Source: Pseudoneurospora amorphoporcata (lineage: Eukaryota > Ascomycota > Sordariomycetes > Sordariales > Sordariaceae). From it: a DNA stretch of 46,323 nucleotides. The translations under genes were made by a program, and so were the position numbers. The stretch is from positions 1 to 46,323 of the forward strand of contig MU859299.1 in the NCBI GenBank assembly GCA_033297205.1. Reading direction: 5' to 3'. Under the pieces are notes generated by a model, which was not told the origin of the DNA, ran no database searches, and was given only the letters and a program-made list of their open reading frames with translations. This document shows, piece by piece, positions 10,417 to 20,885 of this stretch; position 1 is the first letter of the stretch, and every line of letters starts with the position of its first letter.

Positions 10417-11596
10417 CTATTCAAAGACCAAGTCCAACAAGGGCAGCAGCGCCAGTGGCAGGGGTTTCTGGGTATCATCGCCGTCCTCGGAACCGACAAC
10501 CTGTTTCATATGGTGTTAGCAAGTGCTTACTCATTACGGATCTTACGGAGGGGAAAAACAAAAAAAAAAAAAAAAAAAGGGGGGGGGGAAAAAGGAAAAA
10601 AAAAAAAAAAATGGAGGAACCCACCGAAGCAACAGTATGCACAACACCATTACCAACAATCACATCAGCAGCAGTGACCTTGGCACCATTGAAGTATACC
10701 CCACAGTCGCGAACAGCAACAGTAACGGTGCCGTTGGCGAGAGTGTTGAGGACCTGTCCATCCTTGAGGCGGGGAGAGTAGCCGACATAGTTGACAATGA
10801 CGTGCTGGCTGAGGATGGCGACCATCTGCTCGTCGGTGAGGCGGGAGGTATCGACAGCAGCGAAGGCGCTGTCCTCGGGCGCGAGGACGGTGATGCCGGC
10901 GGCCTCGCTGACGGGCTTGAGGAGGTTGAATTGGTTCAGGAGGGCAGTAAAGTTGGAGAGTTGCGGGAAGAGGGCGAGGGTGTTGCCGATAGAGCCGGGG
11001 ATTTCGAGGAGGCTGTCGGAGGTGGGGGGGCGGTTAGTGCTGGGCGCTGGTGTGAGGAAGGGAAGAGAAGGGAAGGGGATCAAGACTTACGAATCAACGG
11101 GTCTGATGACACCTCCGTCGAAGGCGATATCATCACCCACAACCAGAACAGCCTTGCCAGCGCCCGCAAAGACGGTAGGCACATCCTCGACGGGCCTCTC
11201 AACGAGAGACTGGTTGACGCCCGGGCCAAGGTTGACAATCTCGGGATCACTCAGCAGAGACTGGTAGACGGCGGGGGACGAATCAGCTTGGTGGCGCTTG
11301 AAGCGGAGCTTCTTGGAGCTGGAAGCAGTCTTCTGGACCGAAGACATGGCAGCGATCTGGGTGTTGGTGGTGCTGCCACGACGGCGGAGGGTGGAGTTGG
11401 TGGTGCCCTGGACGTTCTTGGAGGCGTAGATGATCATGTTACTACCGGCATCGACGCTGGAGAGGATGCTAGGGTCCGCATCTTGGTAGATGCTGGCAAA
11501 GTCGCCGAAGCCATTCTGCTGGAGGGTGTTGATGAGGGTGTCGGCGGAAGCGAGCGTTGCCGCGGACAGGGCGAGGAGGATGTGACGAGCAATCAT
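10417..11596 (-). CDS. Secreted fasciclin (FAS1)-domain protein
   Basis: FAS1 domains mediate cell-surface adhesion; this protein is predicted to be secreted or wall/membrane attached. Three exons are inferred: 11596-11091, 11012-10625 and 10500-10417, giving 325 residues. A signal peptide (IARHILLALSAATLASA) occupies about residues 2-18. A degenerate first FAS1 repeat follows, then a clear second one: SLLEIPGSIGNTL, ITVLAPEDSAFAAV, LSQHVIVNY and VGNGVVHTVAS. The first intron (78 nt, GTAAGT...CTAAC...CGACAG) restores RPVDSLLEIPG. The second (124 nt, donor GTGGGT) is less certain; it removes a long pyrimidine tract on the coding strand and joins in frame to an exon ending in PLPLALLPLLDLVFE, a short hydrophobic tail that could be a weak GPI signal. 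I used the ATG at 11596 (CACCATGATT); an upstream in-frame TTG is not a likely start. Confidence 0.82.
10560..10611. repeat. Homopolymer tract A19-G10-A5-GG-A16
   Basis: A 52-bp pure purine tract on the plus strand, pyrimidine on the coding strand of the fasciclin gene. It falls inside the inferred second intron of that gene and would encode Phe/Pro runs if retained. Such tracts are prone to length change and sequencing error. Confidence 0.95.
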
Positions 11597-11738
11597 GGTG
11601 ATGATCAAGTTCCGGAGGAATTAAACGAAGGAAAGGTGAGTGAGAGTTGAGTGACTGAAGACTGGTGAACAAGAAGGGAAGCTGTGCTACTGCTGCGGTG
11701 ATACTCCAAATTGATCGATACCGGCGAGTATCCTCCTT

Positions 11739-11744
11739 CTTATA
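11739..11744 (-). promoter_or_regulatory. Putative TATA box of the fasciclin gene
   Basis: TATAAG on the minus strand, about 143 bp upstream of the ATG at 11596. Position and sequence fit a core promoter; there is no other support. Confidence 0.35.
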
Positions 11745-12583
11745 TCTGGACTTCCTCGCTGGCTTATTCTCTTCAACTTCACAAAGGCTTTGAGATCATT
11801 TGTTGGTGGGTGCCAGCGCACTCTTGGCACAGTCCATTCACCGCCTGCCGTATCCATCGCTTGTTGTTCGTGATCTCACATCATTGCAGGCTCGATTCGG
11901 TAACTCATATCGATTCTCTCCCTTGTTAATCGAGCCAAAACTCTCCCCCAAGGCGCCAGCACCATTGCTCTATGGCACTGCCATTCATGCCAATACCTTG
12001 GCAGCTTCTGGATTGCCCAAAAGCCCAGAGTGCCAATTGTCAAAACCTGAAACTTACACCGAAGACGCCTTGGGCGGCCCCGCACTGCAACTTACATGCA
12101 ATATTGACAGCGTTGATCGGCCTTATGCTTCTGAACGAGGTAGAGGCCGGCGTGCTGATGAGTGCTTCATCACCAACATGATGCGGATGGTAATACTCAC
12201 CCAGGTATCCATAACCCCGTCCTATCAGTCTGATATGTGACTCCTGCAGTTCCCTCAATATCCCATCGTTGGGTATCCATCCTCGCGTCGAGCAGAAGGG
12301 TCTCGACTTATCAGACGGAGCCAATACAAGTTATGCCGCAAGAGCTTTTTTCATGATCCTCCCTTCCTGCACTGTGTTTGGACCCTGCATCGCCAAGCAG
12401 GGACCTGATCAAAGATGATTTGGTCATGTGTGGTAAGCAGGAAAATGCCCTGTGGTTGTATCGACGCAGGGTCAAAGAGTTGGCCCTGGGCTCCCCGGAG
12501 GTTGCACTTGGGTAGAGAAAGGATCAAGATGAAAATGTCCTGGTATACCATCGGCTCCGGCACTGAGCCCATCCGGGTGTGTA

Positions 12584-12762
12584 CAGTCAAACCCCCTGAT
12601 TCTGCATGTAATCCAGACCGCCAAATTCCATGCACTAAATCGTGGATATGCAGTTTCTGAATCAGATATCGGCCTGAAGAGAGGAATTCAGACAGCCAAA
12701 TCCTATGCACTAACTGGCGTATATGCAGTATCTGGAGTATGCAGTTTCAGGGGGTTCGACTG
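12584..12762. mobile_element. Non-autonomous MITE-like element flanked by TA
   Basis: The left end reads CAGTCAAACCCCCTGATTCT and the right end, reversed and complemented, reads CAGTCGAACCCCCTGAAACT; the similarity runs for about 24 bp with a few mismatches. Each end is bordered by a TA dinucleotide (12582-12583 and 12763-12764), as expected for a Tc1/mariner-pogo type target duplication. The 179-bp interior has no coding capacity and holds two imperfect direct repeats. A CAGT-type terminus and TA target are typical of Tc1/mariner-pogo families, so it is most likely a miniature derivative mobilised in trans. Confidence 0.75.
12614..12734 (+). repeat. Two imperfect direct repeats inside the MITE
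   Basis: Copies of about 46 bp at 12614-12659 and 12689-12734, 75 bp apart, share the framework CAGACNGCCAAAT, ATGCACTAA and ATATGCAGTNTCTG. By eye they match at roughly three quarters of positions. Together with the terminal repeats they suggest an internal duplication within the element. Confidence 0.7.
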
Positions 12763-14903
12763 TAAGTGATTATGATATCTGCTGGGTGGGTCAGCACTCA
12801 GCACTCGATAGACCCCGATTCGTTGCTCGAGCAACCGCGCTAGCGAATGAAGAGATTCTCGGGGACCTGGGCAGGTCTCACCATCGCCGAGACCACCGAC
12901 CAGGCTTTCCTAGCGAGCGAGTCCCGGCTGCAGCATCACAAGCTTCTCCGCACTTTCAAGTTCGAACAAAACACCAAAAAGTTTTGCGGCGCATGAAGAC
13001 GACCCGCCCCAGCCACTCCTTTACACGCTGTATCAATGGACGTGAAATGACGGGCGAGCAAGCATTCCCCGCAAGGGCTCCGGAGAGTTGAAGGCTCCGC
13101 GTGCTTGGCTTGTGATAGAGGCTAAGCTGAGGATGCTAACTCATCGAACCAAATCGGCCGGACAAGGGTGCTTTGTTCTCCATTCTGTCCAATATATAAC
13201 TTGGCTCTCGCAGCCTTGTCTTGCCTTCACATCGGCTTTCACCACCTATTTTCCAATCTAACCCCCCATTGGCCTTGGTTGAGGGAGATTGGGCTTCGAC
13301 CCGTTCACAATACCACTCGGCGCTGACAGTTGGCTTGCTGCTGGCCCACCACAGGTTGTCAGGTAAGTGGTGAGAAAGCGCAGTCTTACGCACTTGCTGC
13401 GAGAAGGGTTTCACGCATCCAGCCCGGGCCGCCACTGACACCCGGTATAAGTGTTACGTGGCTCCAAATGGGTTAGGGTGTACGGTACTTCTGCCCGGCC
13501 AATGGCGTGTCTGAAATGGACTGCTGGAGGCTCTAAAGTAGGCCAGGCTTTTGAGGTCGCCTTCGAAGCGGGTTTGATCGCCGTTTGCTGCAGTGATGTG
13601 CCGTGTGGAGGATCACGAAGTTGAGGTTAAAGTCACCAACTTGGACGGGAAGGTGTCAACTCTGCATGCAGCTGCACTCTCCGCACGCTGATCATATCTC
13701 CGGTCATGTAAGTTAGTCTGCTTTGACAGATAACTGTTACTGATCTCTGCTGCCCCTAGTTTTGTCGTTGCGAATGAGTGATAATGGCAAGTGGAGGACA
13801 ACTTCCGTTGTTGTTAGTCTCTCCGGAACTGGGCAGAGAGAAAAATTTCAGAGGTCCGTTGAAGCAAACGATCAAGCCCTCGAATACTCACTCACGTGGA
13901 GTCATGTCGATGCAGCCCAAGAACCGCAAACTCCAAAGCTTCTGGGAGAGTTGGTCTTTGTGCGGCTGAATCAACTTCTTGATATGTCCAAGTCTCACGG
14001 CCTATCATGGCCTGACAACATGCAGACTGGAGGGGGTGAAGAGTGCGGATGTCCTATGCAGTGGAGGGCGAACGAAAATTCCGAAAGGGCTGTCTCCGGT
14101 CATCAGCAACCTCTTTCCAGCCTGATGCCAGGTCTTCATTCAACCCAACTCAACCTCTCAGCCAACCAATTCTCAAACCCGGGAGGCAATCTCGCCCTAC
14201 TCGCTAGGTTTGGATGAGGAAGTCTTTGCCGAGGAGCGCCTTGAATCTAGAATTGTGAAGGCGGAGATGAAGCTGCGTGGATGTGGGAACACGAAAGTGG
14301 AGATGATAGGCCCAGGGTGAAGAACAAGAGGCAGAATGAAGTCCAGAGGACTCATGAAGTTAGTGATATCGAATGAGGTGGGAGGGCGAAGAAAACTCGG
14401 GCGCACGAGGTTCAGCTTGTGCTCCCTCAACGTGACCTTCGCGAAGAGCTGGATCAGCCCTTGCCACCTTCAAATCATGGGTAGGTAAGTTCACCTCGAA
14501 TACCACATTGATGAACCAGCGCCTTGGTAACTCACCTCCTCGCTCTCACAACTTATATAACCCGGTGAGGGTACTGCCCGGGATCAGGCATATCACCATC
14601 CGAGTTGAGCAAGCCATCAGCAGCTCAATTCTGAGCCTACCCGAGCTATTAGGCTCTTTCATTTTTGCGACAATCCAAGCAGTGATATTTCGTTTGAAAT
14701 CGAGTATCAGAACAAGGTGTTCCTGGTAAGTTCGGTTGCCTTTCCCCAGTCTCGACGATCTGTGGTGTCTAGCTTCGGCAATGCGTATCCGTCTAGAGAC
14801 TGGAACAAACTCGAGACCCTGGATAGACCTTTACTGACTCGGTTAATCTCCAAAATCAGAGCCAAACGGAGTATAGAGGTGCCTTACTCCACCTTCGACC
14901 AAG

Positions 14904-16916
14904 ATGTCCGACATCTACACACCGCCCCCTCGAACGGCCTACTACCTCGCACAGGCATTCTACATGCCTAGCGACAAAGGAGACCGATGGGCTATAGCAT
15001 TTTCCGGCAAAAGCTCAGTGCTTGTGGCGTCTGCACTCTCTGTTGTTGTCACTTTGAGTTTCGCAGCCCTCTGGAACATAATTTGTTTCCTCTCCCTGAT
15101 GTTTACGGGCAAGCAGTCCAGGAGGAGATTCACTGGGATGATCATGCTTTGGAACTCAGGCGACGCGCTCGCTGCATTATTTCGACTGGTGGTGTACACC
15201 GTTCAGTGCTATCCAAGGGCCAAGCCAAAATGGTCAGTGACTACCTCTACCAACGGCACTCAAGCGCCTAACACGGAAGAGTCGGCGACTACCACCGAGA
15301 GCACTCAACATCCCAAGTCGGAAGGGCCAGTGAATATTACCGAGGTCACTCAAGACTCCAACCAGAGAAATGATTTCCTGTACGGCTTGTCTCTTTGCCT
15401 CATTTGCTTTGCCGTCTGGGGAGGGAGTGTAGCCATGTCGACGGTCGTCTCCTGGCTCATTTCAATCGGACACGTCGCACCCGTCAATCCAAGCGTCCTC
15501 TTCTACCCCAACGTCCCTGGTCCTGTTCCTGTTCAACAGTTGAAGGATTTTGGTCTCCGCGCTCCGGGCATTTTGCGCTCTTTGGGAAGCATTGAAGCAG
15601 CCAAGGTGACTCTTCGAACCCGCGTGATCATCACGGGCGAGGACATTGGTCTTACACCTGATGGAACCGATCTGATCCATGACGTCAACTATTCGTACAA
15701 CCTTACCGGAGTCCAGCTAGGCCTGCGGGGTGGCGATGGCCTCGCACTTGGGGTTAAGGGCTACTGCAGGACCGAGTACGGCTGGTACCGTCCTAACATT
15801 AGTACCCATGACAGCGAGGCCTACCACCTATGGAACAACGAGAATCAGTCATGGTCCATAGGGCTGTCTGAAGTTGCCATTGCTCGCGCACCTACCGCCG
15901 CCTTCCAGTTCCCCAGCGAGTACCTCGTGAAAGGGCCACCAGCCAATTCCAACTACTCCTTTGCTGTGATCGTGAATTCCGCGAGGCGGACCAGTGTGAC
16001 AGAAGGCAGTGATCCTTGGTACTCGACAGAGCTGCGTGACCAGCCCGCTAGCCCAAGTCAGTTCAATGCCAAATTTTGGATGAAACGCGCCAGACCTATC
16101 CTCTCTTGCTGGGAGCAGATGCAGTGGTCACACAAGGGAGCCGCTCTCGACTCGATTGCCAGCCTCAGAGACCAGCCGGGTCGAACCATCCCGGACGTCC
16201 TGGTAAAAGTCCTTGAGGCGACATTCTTTGGTGGCCCAATGATTGTCAGATTGGGAAACGCCAGCGGTGACTCGGCACTCAGATCTCGAACTACTAGTCC
16301 CAACGGGGTGATTGACGCATCCATGTCATCCATTGACAGCGATATGGAGCGCCTAGTCCTTGCGAGCTACGTAGCGACTAGGAACATCTTCATTGACGCA
16401 ACCATGTTCGGAGGCTCCGATCAAAACTACCCCAATGTCTTCCGCGGTGGTAATGGACAAGCCGAGGAAGGGTCCGGGCACTTTGTGGTGCCCAGTCCGG
16501 ACATCCAGACCTTTTCGCTCACCGGAATCATCACTTTGGTGGCCATCCTGATCTTTCTAGCGTCCATTTGGGTCTTGATCGAGCTGCTGCTACTTGTCCT
16601 GAAGGGCCCGAAAAACCGCTTCTGGTGCAAGTATCATGTGCTTAATGCGGTGCAGCTGTTTCGATGCCTGTACGAGACGAACCACCATTGCTTGTCGTCT
16701 GGCAGCTGGCCGTGCAATGAAGGGATACCACAAGAGCAAATCTTCCGCGTAGTTGGAGGCGTACCTCTAGTAATGCCGGTGGATTGCAAGGATGAACCTT
16801 GCCATCTTGAGCCTTGTACGGACAAGTACTGCATGGGGCATATCATCAAGGATATAGCAAATGGGGGTGATTCCACCGGGAAACCCGCGACTGAACCCAG
16901 GAAATCTGAGAGTTAG
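14904..16916 (+). CDS. Multi-pass membrane protein, unrecognised fungal family
   Basis: A single-exon frame of 670 residues starting at AAGATGTCCGAC. Hydrophobic segments lie at about residues 40-65, 80-105 and 157-190, and one strong one at about 545-575 (TGIITLVAILIFLASIWVLI). Between the third and fourth segments is a hydrophilic region of about 350 residues with many N-x-S/T sequons, compatible with an extracytoplasmic domain. The tail is Cys-rich (PVDCKDEPCHLEPCTDKYCM), which could bind metal or form disulfides. I do not recognise the family. It resembles in layout the fungal-specific membrane proteins with a large luminal loop, but I can assign no function. The gene stands alone, with more than 3 kb of non-coding DNA upstream. 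Confidence 0.8.
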   Translation: MSDIYTPPPRTAYYLAQAFYMPSDKGDRWAIAFSGKSSVLVASALSVVVTLSFAALWNIICFLSLMFTGKQSRRRFTGMIMLWNSGDALAALFRLVVYTVQCYPRAKPKWSVTTSTNGTQAPNTEESATTTESTQHPKSEGPVNITEVTQDSNQRNDFLYGLSLCLICFAVWGGSVAMSTVVSWLISIGHVAPVNPSVLFYPNVPGPVPVQQLKDFGLRAPGILRSLGSIEAAKVTLRTRVIITGEDIGLTPDGTDLIHDVNYSYNLTGVQLGLRGGDGLALGVKGYCRTEYGWYRPNISTHDSEAYHLWNNENQSWSIGLSEVAIARAPTAAFQFPSEYLVKGPPANSNYSFAVIVNSARRTSVTEGSDPWYSTELRDQPASPSQFNAKFWMKRARPILSCWEQMQWSHKGAALDSIASLRDQPGRTIPDVLVKVLEATFFGGPMIVRLGNASGDSALRSRTTSPNGVIDASMSSIDSDMERLVLASYVATRNIFIDATMFGGSDQNYPNVFRGGNGQAEEGSGHFVVPSPDIQTFSLTGIITLVAILIFLASIWVLIELLLLVLKGPKNRFWCKYHVLNAVQLFRCLYETNHHCLSSGSWPCNEGIPQEQIFRVVGGVPLVMPVDCKDEPCHLEPCTDKYCMGHIIKDIANGGDSTGKPATEPRKSES

Positions 16917-17268
16917 TCAGACCACCCAAGAGCCTGAACTCCAGTCCTCCGAGACAATACGATGAAGAGCTCGGACGAGAAACCATCGGCCGGGTTACCC
17001 AATCTGAGGGCCAAATTGGACGTAGCATTCCATTGCGACTTGTTGGCAAAAACATCATAAGGGGCCACCTTCGAGCACGCTACTCATGTTAATCTCTGTT
17101 TCCTGATTTTTCTTCCACTCTTATTTCCTGCTGTTAACTTGTTGAGTCTCGTTCAAGTTTTGTGTAATAAAAGAGGAAGAAACTATTCGTTCATCAGCAG
17201 ACCGCCGATCATCGTTTCGCAGTTATAATTGTGGCATAGCATCGACAAATCCCGTGTGGCATAATGCC
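16917..17268. other. Convergent 3' spacer
   Basis: 352 bp between the stops of the membrane-protein gene and the GST gene, mostly A/T-rich 3' flank with an AATAAAA at 17166-17172 that could serve as a plus-strand polyadenylation signal. No gene seen. Confidence 0.55.
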
Positions 17269-18420
17269 TCACAACTGAGCGATCAACGGCGTCCGCACCC
17301 TCGGGACAATCAGTGGCCCCTGTCCTCCAAACACCTTCTTGTGCCTTGCAGTGGCGTATGACTGCCCATACACAGCTAGGAATGGTGCAGATGTCGAGTG
17401 GAACGCACCACGAGTATCTTGGCTACCGTTATCCCAATACAAGCGGCGAAGCCAGGAGTAAATGTGTGGATAGTCATGTCGAATAGACTTAAGGCTGCAT
17501 AAAAACACTGGACGGTATGCAACGTCAAACCGAATGATTGTGGTATACAGACGGACGTCGGCCTCGGTCAGTGTGTCACCAAGAAGGTACTTCCTTGACT
17601 GCGTTCCTGGATAGCCATTCTCGTCGAATGGAACAGAGATGAGGATTTTCTCGACAAGATCGAGTGCATCAAAAAGCGGGTAGAGATTCGCCTCGTAAGC
17701 CTGCTGGGTGGTAGCGAAACCTGTCTTGTACACTCCGTTGTTGATCTTGTTGTAGACCCAGCTGTTTGTCTCGTCGATGGCAGAACGCAAGTGTTCTGGG
17801 TACAGTCCGCCGCCGGGCCTGTTCACTTCCCGTAGGTGTTCAGGCAGGAGGTGGTCAAAGGCGGTGGTGAGCATGCGAACGATCTCAGAGCTTTCGTTGT
17901 TGACTACCGTATGACTCTTCTTGTCCCAGAGCATGGGAACTGTGAAGGGACCGTTGAAGGAGGGGTCGGCCTTCTTGTAGAGATCGGGAAGATACTTGAA
18001 GCCGTACAAAGGGTCGGCCGGGAGGGAAGAACCCTCGCCACTGAAGTACCAGCCTTTGGGGCCCATGGATGGGTGGAGTTCGTACAGGTCAACAATGTCC
18101 TCGAGTCCTTTGAGGATCCGGACTATGGTGGTCCGATGTGCCTGTTCCGGACATGTAAGCTGATGGCCGACAAGAATAACAACTCTGTGGGAGAAGGGCA
18201 AACTCACCCAAGGACAAATAGGCGAGATGTACAGAGCATACCGCCCCTTTTCAGCCGGAAAGGAAGCACCGGGGTCAGGAGAGAGGAAGTTGCGGAAAGC
18301 ACTTTCGCTGCGGATGAATGCTCCCGTTCCTTGGTTATCCTGTCGTCCTGAGGTTAGCAAAAAAGACCTTGGAGGGAGGGACATGGTTGAATGAAGATTA
18401 CAACCGACCTTGGACGCCAT
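17269..18420 (-). CDS. Glutathionyl-hydroquinone reductase / Omega-Xi class GST (ECM4/Gto-like)
   Basis: These enzymes use glutathione and an active-site cysteine to reduce glutathionyl-quinone adducts and related thioethers or disulfides. The spliced product is 342 residues, close to the family's usual 320-370. Exons are 18420-18405, 18347-18208 and 18141-17269. Splicing creates the signature ISPICPWAHR, with catalytic Cys50 in the CPW motif, followed by IVRILKGLEDIVD. The C-terminal helical domain is well conserved (YLLGDTLTEADVRLYTTIIR, IRHDYPHIYSWLRRLYW). The start MASKVG is chosen because an upstream open stretch to 18558 has only a TTG. Both introns, 57 nt (donor GTTGTA) and 66 nt (donor GTGAGT), are multiples of three without stops, so the unspliced frame is open. 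The gene is divergent from TRM6. Confidence 0.9.
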   Translation of the reverse strand: MASKVGCNLHSTMSLPPRSFLLTSGRQDNQGTGAFIRSESAFRNFLSPDPGASFPAEKGRYALYISPICPWVSLPFSHRVVILVGHQLTCPEQAHRTTIVRILKGLEDIVDLYELHPSMGPKGWYFSGEGSSLPADPLYGFKYLPDLYKKADPSFNGPFTVPMLWDKKSHTVVNNESSEIVRMLTTAFDHLLPEHLREVNRPGGGLYPEHLRSAIDETNSWVYNKINNGVYKTGFATTQQAYEANLYPLFDALDLVEKILISVPFDENGYPGTQSRKYLLGDTLTEADVRLYTTIIRFDVAYRPVFLCSLKSIRHDYPHIYSWLRRLYWDNGSQDTRGAFHSTSAPFLAVYGQSYATARHKKVFGGQGPLIVPRVRTPLIAQL

Positions 18421-19002
18421 TGGTAAAATGTGGTGGTTAGGTGGCTGGAATGTGGTAATTTGACTCTTCTTGGATCCCGAACTCGACGGAGATGAGAGCT
18501 GAAAAGAGGAAGCAAGAACGCGATTGTTTGTGGACAGTGTCTCGAAAGAAGAGGACAATCAGGGATGCAAGAACGATTGCTGAAGACGAGCACGATTTTT
18601 GTGGTGACAGAGCCGTCTGTTCCCTTCAAGTTCGTTGCATGGAGGTAACCTTCTGCCCCTCCTTCCCTCAATCCCTCCATCCGTCGATGACAAGGAAATT
18701 CCGCATGTGTGACCTGTTGTTTACGGCGTTGAGGCTTCAGCGGTAATTGTTAGTGCACACCCCCTGTGAAGTGAGGTCCAAAGTGGGATCCGTCCCGATC
18801 CATCAAGGTCCCTGGCTGCGCGTGGAGTAGGTCGCCCCGGCCACGCACCCCAGCGGCCCCGCAGGACCCCGCAACGCGCTAAGCTCTGGAACTTTTCGCT
18901 GATTTTTTTCTGGGCGTCCATTGATGGAAATTCCTCTTCGGGAATCGCATTACCAAGTCTTCAACCCAGCAACAACCAGAATTGCGAACCAAGCAATTCA
19001 AG
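18421..19002. promoter_or_regulatory. Divergent promoter region between the GST and TRM6 genes
   Basis: 582 bp separate the two ATGs, so both promoters must lie here. I see no clear TATA box for either gene. There is a GC-rich stretch at about 18780-18880. Whether the genes are co-regulated cannot be told from sequence. Confidence 0.5.
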
Positions 19003-20885
19003 ATGCACCACTCAGTAATCAAGCCCAATAGCTGGGTAGCCCTCAAGCTGCCCTCGGGTGTCACCAGAGTCATTCAGGTCACTCCTAATACGTACGTCAA
19101 TGGCAACTTCAAAGTAAACAAAACATGGCGAGATGCTGATGTGCCTTTGTGACCATCAGGTCGATCTCCCTTGGGAAATACGGCACCTTCCCCGCGAACC
19201 TAATCCTCGAGCGCCCATACTACCTTACCTTCGAGGTCCAAGACAAGCTTCCCGAAGACAGCTTTTCCCGTCTCCGAGTCGTCCCCCCCTCCGAACTCTA
19301 CGCCGACGTCTTCGCCGAAGAGGACGCTGAATGTGCCAACCCCGCCGCGGGTCCTGGCTCGAACAATGACGCCGTCATTGCCACCGCCGAGGGTGAAGAG
19401 TTCAGCCTAGTCGACGCCGAGAGCGGCAACGTGATTGCGCGATCTACCCAGGAAGTCATCGACGAGAACGCCCGCCAGAAGCTGACACAAGCGGAAATCG
19501 AGGAGTTGAAACGCGACGGAACTAACGCGGGCAAGGACGTCATTGCTAAGCTCCTCTTGTCACATGCTGCTCTCGACCAGAAGACGAGTTTCAGTTTGTC
19601 CAAGTACAAGCTGTTGAAGACCAAGAAGTATATCAGGAGATTTCAGGTCCTACCCATCGACGTTCCCACATTTTCTAACTGGCAGCTCGAGGAGAGAGAT
19701 GCTAGCAAGATCTTGGACATCCGGGCCGAGATGATGGGTCTGGTCGGTTGCTGGGGTAATGTTCACTACGGCGGTGAGGATGTCTTTTTGGAGGATCCCA
19801 AGGCGACGACAGAACAAGGAGAAGAGGCTCTTGCGCCTTTGCAGGAGGATTTGTTGGCTGGAAGGTGGCTAGTTGTTGATGATACCGGTGGTCTACTAGT
19901 CGCAGCCATGGCTGAGCGCATGGGTGTTCTCTACAAGGAAGATGATGAGACTGATGAAGCCGCGGAAGAGGAGGAGGAGGAGACAGAACAAAAAGATACC
20001 GAAAGGGCCGACGGACAACAGCAAGAAACAACATCAGATACGACAAGCCTCGCCCGACATCCCAAGCGTCCCCGCGACAACAAGTCGCGCGACTCCGACT
20101 TCGCGGTTCCCTTCTCGCAAACCAACACCATCACCGTCCTCCACGGCGCCAGCCAACCGAACCTCTCATTCCTCAACTATTGGAACTTCGATGTCACCGC
20201 CCCCCAACACCCACCGCACCCCCTTCTCAACCACCTCCTCACTCTCAGCTGGCTACAACTCCTCAAGCCCGAACTCGACACCTCGTACTCGACCCCTCCC
20301 CTGACCGCCGATCCCGAGACCCTCAGCATCTGGAAGCCCAGCCGCCGCGGCAACTTCCACCGCAAGCGCAGGCGCTACGCACGCGTGCGCCACATCGTCG
20401 ACAGCACACGCGCCGGCAACTTCTCCGGCCTCGTCTGCGCCAGCACCATGGACCCCATCTCGATCCTCAAGCACGCGCTTCCCCTCCTGGCCGGCGGCGC
20501 TCCCGTGGCCATCTACTCGCCCTCTCTCGAACCTCTCGCGACACTAGCCGATTGCTTCAGCGTCGCCAGGAGGACGGCGTGGAACAGCGGACACGTGGCG
20601 GAGATCCAGGGAAAGACGGCCGAGGAGCTGGAGAAGTGGGAGGGAAGCGAGCAGTTCCCGCTCAACCCGACGTTGCTGCTGGGCACGAGCATCCAGACTA
20701 GTAGGGCTAGGAAGTGGCAGGTGTTGCCGGGCAGGACGCACCCGCTCATGACGGAGCGCGGTGGTGCGGATGGCTTTATCTTCACGGGATGGAGGGCGAA
20801 GCCGGCCGAGGGCAAGATTGCGGCCAAGGGCAAGTTTAAGAGGAGAAAGGTTGAGGAGACGGTTTCGACGCCGGCTTCGGCATGA
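19003..20885 (+). CDS. trm6: tRNA (adenine-58-N1)-methyltransferase non-catalytic subunit TRM6
   Basis: Trm6 (Gcd10) pairs with catalytic Trm61 in the nucleus to methylate A58 of tRNAs, including initiator tRNA-Met. The product is 604 residues in two exons, 19003-19091 and 19160-20885; the 68-nt intron has a GTACGT donor and ATCAG acceptor. The short first exon encodes MHHSVIKPNSWVALKLPSG and the splice yields TPNTSISLGKYGTFPANLIL, typical of the family N-terminus. Further landmarks are ERPYYLTFEV, LTQAEIEELKRDG, FSLSKYKLLKTKKYIRRFQV and, in the C-terminal Rossmann-like half, RARVRH-type and TSRARKWQVLPGRTHPLM segments. An acidic, glutamine-rich linker at about residues 280-315 is low complexity. 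The catalytic SAM motif is not expected in this subunit. Confidence 0.93.

Larger units (their letters stand above)
11745..14903. other. Long gene-poor interval
   Basis: About 3.2 kb without a gene I can defend. Open frames of up to 151 codons (for example 13762-14217, plus strand) lack the codon bias of the neighbouring genes and show no domain. The interval carries the 179-bp inverted-repeat element at 12584-12762 and otherwise probably holds the promoters of the fasciclin gene and of the membrane-protein gene at 14904. Confidence 0.55.

Noticed and set aside
10523..11650. 375-codon plus-strand frame with Lys/Gly runs
   Set aside because: Antisense to the fasciclin gene across both introns; it begins in the homopolymer tract.
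13762..14217. 151-codon plus-strand frame in the gene-poor interval
   Set aside because: No codon bias, no domain and no splice context. Frames of this length occur by chance in stop-poor DNA.
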